NCBI GenBank assembly: GCA_003133345.1
Contig: PKXB01000014.1
Coordinates: forward strand, 461-16,039
Length of the DNA stretch: 15,579 bases
Origin: Hyphomicrobiales bacterium
Lineage (GTDB): Bacteria; Pseudomonadota; Alphaproteobacteria; Rhizobiales; Xanthobacteraceae
Direction of reading: 5' to 3'
Positions 1 to 6,606 of this stretch are shown piece by piece. The position numbers were made by a program, and so were the translations under genes. Position 1 is the stretch's first letter; each line of letters opens with the position of its first letter. The notes under the pieces are model-generated. The model was not told where the DNA came from. It did no database searches and was given only the letters and a program-made list of their open reading frames with translations.

Positions 1-2
1 GC

Positions 3-347
3 GAGATCGAGCGCGCCTATGTCGACAAGGGATACCGCGGCCACGACGCCTCGAACCCACACCGTGTCTTCATCTCCGGCCAGAAGCGCGGCGTGTTCGG
101 CGCCATCAAACGCGAGCTGCGACGCCGTTCCGCCATCGAGCCCGTGATCGGACACATGAAGGCCGAAGGCCATCTCGGCCGTTGCTATCTCAAGGGGACC
201 GCCGGCGACGCCGCCAACGCCATCCTCACCGCCGTCGGCTACAACTTCCGACGCATCCTCGCCTGGCTGAGGATTCTTTTGTGCCTGATCCTGGCCGCGC
301 TATGGCGTGCCCTCGCAACCCATCCCGCACTCAAATTGGCTTGTTAA
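3..347 (+). CDS. IS5-family transposase, C-terminal fragment (5' end outside window)
   Basis: Frame 3 is open from the window edge to the stop at 345-347 and gives about 114 residues. The reading contains a DKGYRGHDA segment, then RRRSAIEPVIGHMKAEGHLG. Its glutamate (in AIEP) and the lysine seven residues later fit the third acidic residue and following basic residue of the DDE catalytic domain of IS5-type transposases. A hydrophobic, arginine-containing C-terminus (NFRRILAWLRILL) closes the protein, as is usual for this group. The N-terminal half with the first two aspartates lies upstream of the window, so intactness cannot be judged. The protein would cut and join the ends of its own insertion sequence. 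I could not identify the right inverted repeat without the left end; it should lie shortly after the stop, somewhere before the next gene. Confidence 0.85.
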   Translation, partial: EIERAYVDKGYRGHDASNPHRVFISGQKRGVFGAIKRELRRRSAIEPVIGHMKAEGHLGRCYLKGTAGDAANAILTAVGYNFRRILAWLRILLCLILAALWRALATHPALKLAC

Positions 348-455
348 CGGACGACTACATACCAAAGTGAAAGACGTCGCATAAGGCATGATCCTCACGG
401 GGGCTGCCGAAAACTTCATCCAAGACACCTGAACTCGCTGGATTACGCAGGCTTG

Positions 456-493
456 CCTGGAGAAGGTTAGTTTGCAGTTCCACTCCCTCCGCC
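456..493. repeat. 38-bp direct repeat, copy 1
   Basis: This sequence begins cctggagaaggttag and ends ctccctccgcc. It recurs in the same orientation at 9852-9889 with one mismatch (a here, t there, twelve bases before the end). Identity stops sharply on both sides. Copy 1 sits between the transposase stop and the aldehyde oxidase fragment. A long near-identical non-coding block at two sites 9.4 kb apart could be a recombination site, the end of a small repeat element, or an attachment-site duplication. Which of these it is cannot be decided from two copies. Confidence 0.8.
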
Positions 494-531
494 CCCCTCG
501 CTGCGCGGATTGCTCTCAGCCGCTGGGACGA

Positions 532-1389
532 TCAGCTTGCCTTACCGTTCAACTCTGCCTTCACGCGCTCCGGCGTGAACGGAACCGTGCGCAGCCGCGT
601 GCCCGTTGCGTCGTACACGGCGTTGGCGAGCGCCGCGCCAACCGCCGAGCATGCCGCCTCTCCGGCGCCGAGCGGCGGCTCATTCGGCCGATCGATCAGA
701 TCGATGTCGAGCTTGGGCACGTCGGAAAATCTCAGAATCGGATAACTAGACCAATCGAGACTCAATACGCGCGAGCGGTCGAACTTCACCTCTTCCAGCA
801 GCACCCGGCTTAAGGTCTGCAAAATGCTACCTTCGACCTGGGCGCGCACGCCGTCGGGGTTGATGATCTGTCCGCAATCGTGCGCGCAGGCGATGCGCTC
901 GACCGTGATTTTGCCACTCGCGCGATCGACCGCGACCGGCATTGCCATCGCCACATAGGTTTCGCTGTGCTTGTAGTGAACAAAGGAGATCCCACGCCCG
1001 CGCGCGATGGCTGCACTTGTGTCAGCTCCGGGCGACGGCCGGGCTTGCCACTTCATTAGCGCGGCCGTGCGCTTAATGACCTCGATGGCGCGCGGATTCT
1101 TAAGACCGCGCAGGCGAAACTCGATCGGGTCGATGCCCGCCGCAGCCGCCAGTTCGTCAGTGAAGCTCTCGACCGCGAAACAATTGGCCGGCTTGCCGGG
1201 CGAGCGCAGCGGCGCCGGACGCAGCGGCGCCTCTTTCAGCCAATGCACGACGACCTGGATGTGGTCCGCCGCATAGGGCGGGTCGCCGTTCTGCGAGATC
1301 AAACCGGTATTGAGTCCCACGATATTGTCGAGCCCTGCCGCCTGCGGCCCGAGCGCTGGCGATTTCCATTCGAGCGTTCGTGCCGCCAC
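532..1389 (-). pseudogene. Aldehyde oxidase/xanthine dehydrogenase molybdopterin subunit (coxL-type), C-terminal remnant
   Basis: About 285 residues remain of a subunit that normally has roughly 700-800. Recognisable features are SPGKPANCFAVESFTDELA with the following EFRLRGL stretch, the CAHDCGQIINPDGVRAQVEG segment typical of the second molybdenum-binding domain, and EPPLGAGEAA, whose glutamate matches the catalytic Glu of this family. Intact homologues oxidise aldehydes or N-heterocycles at a molybdopterin-cytosine-dinucleotide centre, using separate FAD and 2Fe-2S subunits. Neither partner gene is present here. The first possible start is a GTG at 1387-1389, and an in-frame TGA lies three codons upstream (1396-1398), so the N-terminal two thirds are gone. 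The break coincides with the start of the DNA polymerase gene on the opposite strand, so an insertion or rearrangement at about 1390 is inferred to have removed it. The natural stop at 532-534 looks original. Confidence 0.85.
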
Positions 1390-1946
1390 CGAATGTCAAA
1401 AAATTCACACGGAAGCTTCGCAAGCTGAGGCAAATTCAGTCTGAGTGGACCCTAGTATTTGACACGGAGACAAATACCGACGCCGCACAGGCGCTGCGCT
1501 TCGGTGTCTATCACCTCTATAACGGCGACCAACTGGATGAAGCGGGGATCTTCATCGATCCCGAGATTCTAAGCGGCAAAGAGACATCGTTGCTCACGGC
1601 TTATGCCGCTGCGCATGACTTGAAGCTGATGAACAAAGCTCAATTCATTGATGATGTCTTCTACGGTGTTGCATATGAACTTCGGGCGACCATTATCGGC
1701 TTCAACGAGCCATACGACCTGGCGCGACCTGCCGTTCGGCATAGTTCGGCTCGCGGCAAGACCATGCGCGGCGGCTTTACATTCCAGCTCTCATCGAACT
1801 TATGGAAGCCGCGAGTGCAAATCAAGCATTTGTCAGCGCGTGCAGCGTTTATTCAATTCACGAAGCCGTATCGGCGGTTTGATACACGTGGCAGCGAAAG
1901 AAGGGGCTCGCCGTACCGCCTCGCCGCGGTGCTTTTATCGACGTGA
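1380..1946 (+). CDS. Family B DNA polymerase, N-terminal 3'-5' exonuclease part (separated by frameshift)
   Basis: This 188-residue reading frame holds two of the three proofreading exonuclease motifs of family B polymerases: Exo I as FDTET (Asp28 and Glu30) and Exo II as GFNEPYD (Asn109 to Asp113). The third motif lies in the next frame, so the two frames are pieces of one ancestral protein of about 970 residues. Homology-like sequence runs through IKHLSARAAFIQFTKP (148-163) and then degrades into arginine-rich sequence. The frame that continues the protein (QRKKGLAVPPRRGAFIDVKT) is already readable upstream of 1943 in frame 2, after a stop at 1880-1882. The frame change is therefore placed at about 1890-1906, near an a/g-rich run, and equals loss of one base. 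The start is a GTG at 1380, inside the edge of the aldehyde oxidase remnant, with no convincing ribosome site. The true N-terminus may be missing. Confidence 0.75.
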   Translation: MPPPNVKKFTRKLRKLRQIQSEWTLVFDTETNTDAAQALRFGVYHLYNGDQLDEAGIFIDPEILSGKETSLLTAYAAAHDLKLMNKAQFIDDVFYGVAYELRATIIGFNEPYDLARPAVRHSSARGKTMRGGFTFQLSSNLWKPRVQIKHLSARAAFIQFTKPYRRFDTRGSERRGSPYRLAAVLLST

Positions 1947-4300
1947 AGACAATCGCTGCCGCAATGACGAGCCGATCATTCAAGCTTGGTGCACTGGCTG
2001 ACTTTCTGGAAACCGAGCATCGCAAGCATTCGACGGACGAACACGGCGGACCACTGACCGAAGCTTACCTTGATTATGCCGTCGAAGACGTCCTGGTAAC
2101 GTGGGAATGTTACCGCAAGCTATTCGACAAATTTGAAGACTACGAACTCACGCAAAGTCGCTTAAGTCAGATCTTGAGCGAGGCGAGCTTGGGGAAGGCC
2201 TGTCTCAGAGAGATGGGTATCAAGCCCTGGCGGGAGCTACAGCCGGATTTCCCTGATTGGTTGACCGGTTTGATCATGAGTACCTATTACGGCGGCCGGT
2301 CCGAAGTGCATCTCCGCCGTGTCATAAGCCAAGTGCTCTATTGCGATTTTCTCTCGATGTATCCGAGTGTTTGCACGCTTATGAACCTCTGGCGATTTGT
2401 CGCAGCCAAGGGTGTGAGATGGCACGACAGCACAAAGGAAGTCGCACGATTTCTGCAGCGGGTTAGCCTCGACGAACTGCAAAATCTCGCCACTTGGACC
2501 AAGCTCACCACCATCGTTCAAGTCATGCCCGACGACGACATTTTCCCGGTGCGGGCGAAGTACGCGGATGAAAGGCAAGCAACGATTGGACTGAATTATC
2601 TGACCCGTCGCAAGCCGCTTTGGTTCACGCTGGCTGACTGCATTGCAGCCAAGCTTCTGACCGGCAAATGCGCGGAGGTGCGGCAGGCGATCACTTTTGA
2701 ACCGCTAGGCCCGCAAGACGATTTGAAATCGATCGCGATCATGGGCAATGCGGACTATTCGGTCGATCCAAGCTGTGACGATTTTTACCGCCGCATCATC
2801 GATTTTCGAAGCACGGTCAAAGCCAAGCTGAAGACTTCGGCGGGACTAGTTGCCGACAGGCTCGATAGCGAACAAAATGCCCTGAAGATTTTAGCCAATG
2901 CGACCAGCTACGGCATTTTTGTCGAGTTGAATATCGAGGAGCTGGACGAACGTGAAAAGCGCTTGTGCTATGGCCCCAGCGGCAAGCCGTTTGCAATTAC
3001 CACAAAAAAGAGTGAGGACCCTGGCCGTTATTTCCATCCGTTGCTAGCTACGCTGATTACCGGGGCAGCCCGCCTCATGCTTGCAATCAGTGAAACGCTT
3101 GCCATGCGAGCTAGTCTCGATTGGGCTTTGTGCGATACCGACAGCATGGCGTTGGCAAAGCCGCCATCAATGCCACATGAGGAATTTATCAGACGTGCCA
3201 AATCAGTGTGCGATTGGTTCACACCACTCAATCCTTATGAACAAAAGGCGCCGCTATTCAAAACCGAGAATATCAACTATGGCATCGAGAGCGGCAAACT
3301 GACCAGCGAACTAGCGCCATTGTTCTGCTTTGCCGTGTCAGCGAAGCGCTACGTATTGTTCAATATTGATGCCGATGGCCGTCCTGTAATCCGCAAAGCA
3401 AGCGCACATGGGTTAGGGCATTTACGAGCCCCATATCCAGACATCGACGCACCCAAGTCAATTCCCGCACCGTGTATGCCGTTAGACAAGATTGGCGTCG
3501 AGCGCTGGCAGTATGATCTTTGGTATCAAATCATCGTCGCCGCGCTCGATGGCTATCCGGATCAAGTCGAACTCGACTATCACCCTCTCCTCAGTCAACC
3601 CGCCGCCAGCCGCTATGGCGCTACAACGCCAAAGCTGCTGCGCTGGTTCAAAACCTACAATCAAACCCGGTCCTATCGCGACCAGGTCAAGCCGTTCAAT
3701 TTTCTACTAGCGTTTCAAGCTTCGCCCGCATTGTCAGTTGTCGACGAGAGCTATGAATTTAACGCCCAACCAAAGAGAGGGCCGCGACCTAAAATTCTTT
3801 CCACGCCCAAGCCGATCGCCCCATACAACACTGACATCAAGCGGGCAGCACAAAATTGCTTCGACCGGGAAACCGGCAAACCAATATCCAGCAAAAGCCT
3901 CAAGACCTATCGGGAGGCACTTGCCCAATATCACCTGAGCCCCGAGTCAAAGTTCTTGAATGGGGATTATCTCGATCGTGGACCAACAATCCGTAGGCAT
4001 GTTGAGGTGACTGCAGTTCATCATATTGGAAAAGAAGCAAACCGTTGGGAAGAACAGTTCTATCTTGGTTTTGATGAAGAGGAGCAGATTGAGTATGGCG
4101 TTACGCCGGAGGAATCGAAGAAAACGAGTGACACGCTGAGAAGGGAAATCAATAAAGCTGGTCAGCGCGAGATTGCGAGAGAAACTGGAATTTCGCGGCG
4201 AACAATAGCGCGCGTTATGCAGGGCAAAAGCGTGCGGAAGGGGATCGTTGCTACGGTCATGGCGGCGATTCGGTCACGAAAGGCGTCACGCACTAATTAA
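1943..4300 (+). CDS. Family B DNA polymerase, polymerase domain with C-terminal HTH-like tail
   Basis: The 785-residue frame carries Exo III (YAVED, Tyr45 to Asp49), a YYGGR element (115-119) matching the YxGG linker motif between exonuclease and polymerase domains, motif A (DFLSMYPS, Asp135), motif B (KILANATSYG, 315-324), motif C (CDTDS, Asp398 and Asp400) and a KxY element (AKRY, 467-470). These are the conserved parts of a template-directed family B polymerase. Motif B has one residue more between Asn and Tyr than the common KxxxNSxYG form. After the polymerase core, about 300 residues follow that I cannot assign. They end in QREIARETGISRRTIARVMQ (741-760), which reads as a helix-turn-helix. 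No terminal protein, primase or helicase gene is adjacent. It could belong to the protein-primed (pPolB), primer-independent (piPolB) or another bacterial PolB group; I cannot place it. The 1943 GTG overlaps the previous stop, but the coding frame extends upstream to 1883, so this is probably the rest of one frameshifted gene. Its GC looks lower than that of the operon after 9973. Confidence 0.85.
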   Translation: MKTIAAAMTSRSFKLGALADFLETEHRKHSTDEHGGPLTEAYLDYAVEDVLVTWECYRKLFDKFEDYELTQSRLSQILSEASLGKACLREMGIKPWRELQPDFPDWLTGLIMSTYYGGRSEVHLRRVISQVLYCDFLSMYPSVCTLMNLWRFVAAKGVRWHDSTKEVARFLQRVSLDELQNLATWTKLTTIVQVMPDDDIFPVRAKYADERQATIGLNYLTRRKPLWFTLADCIAAKLLTGKCAEVRQAITFEPLGPQDDLKSIAIMGNADYSVDPSCDDFYRRIIDFRSTVKAKLKTSAGLVADRLDSEQNALKILANATSYGIFVELNIEELDEREKRLCYGPSGKPFAITTKKSEDPGRYFHPLLATLITGAARLMLAISETLAMRASLDWALCDTDSMALAKPPSMPHEEFIRRAKSVCDWFTPLNPYEQKAPLFKTENINYGIESGKLTSELAPLFCFAVSAKRYVLFNIDADGRPVIRKASAHGLGHLRAPYPDIDAPKSIPAPCMPLDKIGVERWQYDLWYQIIVAALDGYPDQVELDYHPLLSQPAASRYGATTPKLLRWFKTYNQTRSYRDQVKPFNFLLAFQASPALSVVDESYEFNAQPKRGPRPKILSTPKPIAPYNTDIKRAAQNCFDRETGKPISSKSLKTYREALAQYHLSPESKFLNGDYLDRGPTIRRHVEVTAVHHIGKEANRWEEQFYLGFDEEEQIEYGVTPEESKKTSDTLRREINKAGQREIARETGISRRTIARVMQGKSVRKGIVATVMAAIRSRKASRTN

Positions 4301-4362
4301 GCTATACTTCCGCTGGCGCATAATGCGAGATGGACCATTGTTTGTTCAGATTTGTCCTTAAT

Positions 4363-4370
4363 GGAGCGGG
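4363..4370 (+). promoter_or_regulatory. Ribosome binding site choosing the start of the TTT binding protein
   Basis: The sequence ggagcggg lies 8-11 bases upstream of an in-frame GTG (4375) and ATG (4378). The earlier in-frame ATG at 4330 lacks a comparable site, and a start there would put 16 extra residues in front of the signal peptide. Confidence 0.5.
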
Positions 4371-4377
4371 TAGCGTG

Positions 4378-5403
4378 ATGTGGGAGAAGTCAAAGGACAG
4401 CATATGGCGCCACCGGCGCGCAGCGGGGCCACTTTCGGCGCTGGCGCTTGTTTCTGTGCTGGCAATCGCGGCCCATGACATCAAACCGGCATCCGCGCAG
4501 GATTGGCCGACGCGCTCGCTGACGATGGTGGTGCCGTTTGCCGCCGGCGGCGGCACCGATGTGATGGCCCGGATCGTCGGTCGCCGCATGTCCGAGATCC
4601 TGGGCCAGGAGGTGAGCGTCCAAAACAAGCCCGGCGCCGGCGGGATGGTCGGTTCAGCGTACGTCGCCAGGGCTAGGCCGGACGGCTACACATTCGTCTT
4701 TGGCAGCAGGTCGGCGGCCATAGATATGACGCTCTACAAACACCCGACTTACAGTTTGCAGAACGACCTGGCCCCGGTCGTCTTGGTTGCGGACCAGCCG
4801 ACGATTTTGGTCGCGCGTAAGGATCTGCCGGTCGACAGGCTGCAGGACTTCATCGCCTATGTGAAGCGCAACGCGAGTACCATTCGAATGGGTTCCGCCG
4901 GCGTCGGCGCTACGGGCTTTGTCGATTGCGCCATATTTAACGGGATGATCGGGGTCAACATCCAGGCAATCCCGTATCGAGGCAGCGGTCCCGCAATGCA
5001 GGATCTGATCACGCGCCAATTCGACTATATGTGCACGATAAGCGGGTCGGCGGCGGCGCCGCTTCAGAACGATCTTATCAAGGGCATCGCAGTGCTCAGG
5101 CACGAACGATTGCCATCGCTGCCCAATGTGCCGACTGCCTATGAGCAGGGCATGGATTTCAACGCCTCGACGTGGTTCGGCTTCTTCGTGCCCAAGGGCA
5201 CTCCAGCCGCGATCATCAAAAAACTTCACGACGTCACCGTCGCCGCAATGGAAACGCCCTGGGTCCAGGAGCAACTCGCTACGATTGGGGCATACGTGGT
5301 GCCGCCCGAACACCGCTCGACGGAATATTTCGAGAGCATCATCGGTCCCGAGATCGAGAAAAACGGGGCGCCGCTCAAGGCGTTGGGAATATCGGTCGAT
5401 TAG
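4378..5403 (+). CDS. Tripartite tricarboxylate transporter (TTT) family substrate-binding protein, Bug/TctC-like
   Basis: The protein (341 residues from the 4378 start) has an N-terminal signal peptide with a basic start (KDSIWRHRR), a hydrophobic core and a likely cleavage after PASAQ. The mature part opens with DWPTRSLTMVVPFAAGGGTDVMARIVG, a hallmark of the Bug family: the PFAAGGGTD loop binds a carboxylate of the ligand. A later AIPYRGSGPAMQDLITRQFDY segment is equally typical. Bug proteins are periplasmic and usually bind small carboxylic acids or aromatic acids for a TctA/TctB membrane pair. No such membrane genes are nearby, so this is an orphan receptor, which is common in this family. 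It runs toward the porin gene and ends shortly before a shared terminator region. A start at 4330 is possible but less likely, given the ribosome site before 4378. The ligand cannot be predicted. Confidence 0.9.
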   Translation: MWEKSKDSIWRHRRAAGPLSALALVSVLAIAAHDIKPASAQDWPTRSLTMVVPFAAGGGTDVMARIVGRRMSEILGQEVSVQNKPGAGGMVGSAYVARARPDGYTFVFGSRSAAIDMTLYKHPTYSLQNDLAPVVLVADQPTILVARKDLPVDRLQDFIAYVKRNASTIRMGSAGVGATGFVDCAIFNGMIGVNIQAIPYRGSGPAMQDLITRQFDYMCTISGSAAAPLQNDLIKGIAVLRHERLPSLPNVPTAYEQGMDFNASTWFGFFVPKGTPAAIIKKLHDVTVAAMETPWVQEQLATIGAYVVPPEHRSTEYFESIIGPEIEKNGAPLKALGISVD

Positions 5404-5464
5404 ACCGGATCGCAATAGCCCTATGCGCGATTGAAGAACCCAATTGAGGTAAAGAAGCTCAAAA

Positions 5465-5494
5465 CATCAGGGCCCGGACTGTAGGTCCGGGCCC
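5465..5494 (-). terminator. Rho-independent terminator for the outer-membrane protein gene
   Basis: A perfect 10-bp inverted repeat (gggcccggac at 5470-5479, gtccgggccc at 5485-5494) has a 5-base loop. On the minus strand the stem is followed by tgatgtttt, a short T-rich tail, about 40 bases after the porin stop. The stem could also block read-through from the converging plus-strand gene, but on that strand no T-run follows it. Confidence 0.75.
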
Positions 5495-5534
5495 ATGATC
5501 TGGTGCAAGCGATTTGTGCACTGCCCCTCTTGCA

Positions 5535-6320
5535 CTAGAAGCGGTAGTTAAGGCCAAGAGTGGCAAGCAACGCATCCTTGACCTGAAAGTTGGTTGTGTA
5601 GGTGGTGCCGAAGGTTCCGGCAGATGTAAGGGTCTTGGTGGCGAAATCGCCATACCATAAGGCTTCTCCGGTGAACGAAACATGCTGACTCACCCGATAC
5701 TCGAAGCCGCCGCCCGCGACCACCCCCGGCACTGTCGAGTCACCGCTGCCCGCCCAATTTCCGCAGCAAGTGCCCGCAATGCCATTGCTATACGTTACAT
5801 GCGCCCAAGCCACGCCGCCGGTGCCGTAGACAAGCAAGTCGTTAAATGCCCATCCCAATCGGCCGCGAATTGAAGCGAGCCGATCAAGCTTTATCGTGCC
5901 GATGGATCCGGGTGGGCCCTCGAGCGGGGGGGGATTGAGACTGCTACTCAGACTGGTCCAGTTCAAGTCTCCGACCACCCCCAAAACGACGGCGTTATAT
6001 TGCCAGTCGTAGCCGGCTCTGAAGCCGCCGGCTACGTTACTATTGCGCGGCATGCCGACCATTGTGCTAGCCGACACTGGCACCGATGAGCATGCGATTT
6101 GGCCAAACTGACCGGCCCCGTTGTTGTTCGACTGGCTGCATTGAGGATCGAAGGTAGCGACGCCGATCTGCCCGCCCACGTAAAAACCAGTCCAGCTGGT
6201 GACAGTCGGGACAGGCGCCATCGGCCGCGGGGCCTTGACCGCCATATCGGCGGCATAGGCGGGAGCCGCCAATCCGACTATTGCTACCGTTGCCAGCAAA
6301 CGCGACCGTACGTTTTTCAT
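5535..6320 (-). CDS. Outer-membrane beta-barrel protein, Omp25/OmpA-like porin family
   Basis: The 261-residue protein begins with a clear signal peptide (MKNVRSRLLATVAIVGLAAPAYA, cleavage about 23/24). A short linker rich in Pro, Ala and Lys follows, then WTGFYVGGQIG, the usual first strand of Omp25/RopB-type barrels of rhizobia and Brucella. Alternating Gly/aromatic strands follow, such as GGFRAGYDWQY, RGRLGWAF and VYGTGGVAWA, and the chain ends in LGLNYRF with the terminal Phe that the outer-membrane assembly machinery recognises. Proteins of this family are small 8-stranded barrels that stabilise the envelope, and many paralogues occur per genome. The start is supported by a GGGGG ribosome site 5 bases before the ATG. 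The gene stands alone with its own terminator. Two Cys pairs (residues about 61 and 77, and a CC) are slightly unusual for a barrel. Confidence 0.9.
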   Translation of the reverse strand: MKNVRSRLLATVAIVGLAAPAYAADMAVKAPRPMAPVPTVTSWTGFYVGGQIGVATFDPQCSQSNNNGAGQFGQIACSSVPVSASTMVGMPRNSNVAGGFRAGYDWQYNAVVLGVVGDLNWTSLSSSLNPPPLEGPPGSIGTIKLDRLASIRGRLGWAFNDLLVYGTGGVAWAHVTYSNGIAGTCCGNWAGSGDSTVPGVVAGGGFEYRVSQHVSFTGEALWYGDFATKTLTSAGTFGTTYTTNFQVKDALLATLGLNYRF

Positions 6321-6351
6321 TAATACCCCCTGAAATCAGCCGTGAAAACCG

Positions 6352-6386
6352 ATCAAACTTAACAGCCTCAATCAAACTTAACAGCC
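6352..6386. repeat. Tandem 16-bp direct repeats upstream of the outer-membrane protein gene
   Basis: The 16-mer atcaaacttaacagcc occurs perfectly at 6352-6367 and again at 6371-6386, a 19-bp period. It lies 32-66 bases upstream of the porin ATG, inside the 5' untranslated or promoter region. Just upstream (6391-6409) is an inverted repeat, aagtga-7-tcactt. Two evenly spaced copies could be sites for a regulator, or a simple duplication. I see no convincing -35/-10 pair. Confidence 0.7.
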
Positions 6387-6606
6387 CCATAAGTGAGAGT
6401 CTGTCACTTTTTAGCAACACTCAATACATATCGACCACCATCCACTGCTTGGCGATGTAATGTTTAAAATCAATGTCTTAATTACAAAATGTGCTTGGGC
6501 GGCTTTGGGGCGCCTGCAAAAACTAGCGTTGGGTTTAACTCATCTACACCGCGACGACGAATGATCCTCACCAACGAGAGCGCCATTTAGTTTTCCGATG
6601 GGTTGG
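6387..6606. other. Intergenic stretch between porin and ligase genes
   Basis: Apart from the inverted repeat at 6391-6409 (aagtga, 7-base spacer, tcactt), I see no gene, RNA or repeat here. It should contain the promoter of the minus-strand porin gene and the 3' end of the minus-strand ligase transcript. No obvious terminator hairpin follows the ligase stop. Confidence 0.4.

Noticed and set aside
348..455. Right terminal inverted repeat of the IS5-type element
   Set aside because: The left end is outside the window, so no inverted repeat pair or target duplication can be demonstrated.
456..493. 38-bp repeat as the 3' end of a tRNA-Ser gene
   Set aside because: Only the last 14-17 bases of copy 2 resemble a tRNA-Ser acceptor end; the preceding bases do not form a T arm, and copy 1 lacks the final CCA.
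1890..1910. Programmed -1 ribosomal frameshift site in the polymerase gene
   Set aside because: No X XXY YYZ heptamer in the upstream frame and no obvious downstream stem; decay or sequencing error is simpler. Kept only as an alternative in the findings.
4654..5415. Long minus-strand reading frame opposite the TTT binding protein
   Set aside because: It is fully antisense to a gene with clear family motifs, is rich in Arg/His and has no recognisable domain; a GC-rich shadow.
6391..6430. Sigma-70 promoter for the porin gene (ttgcta ... cttatg on the minus strand)
   Set aside because: Both hexamers are weak and the spacing is 18; several equally poor alternatives exist, so no promoter is called.
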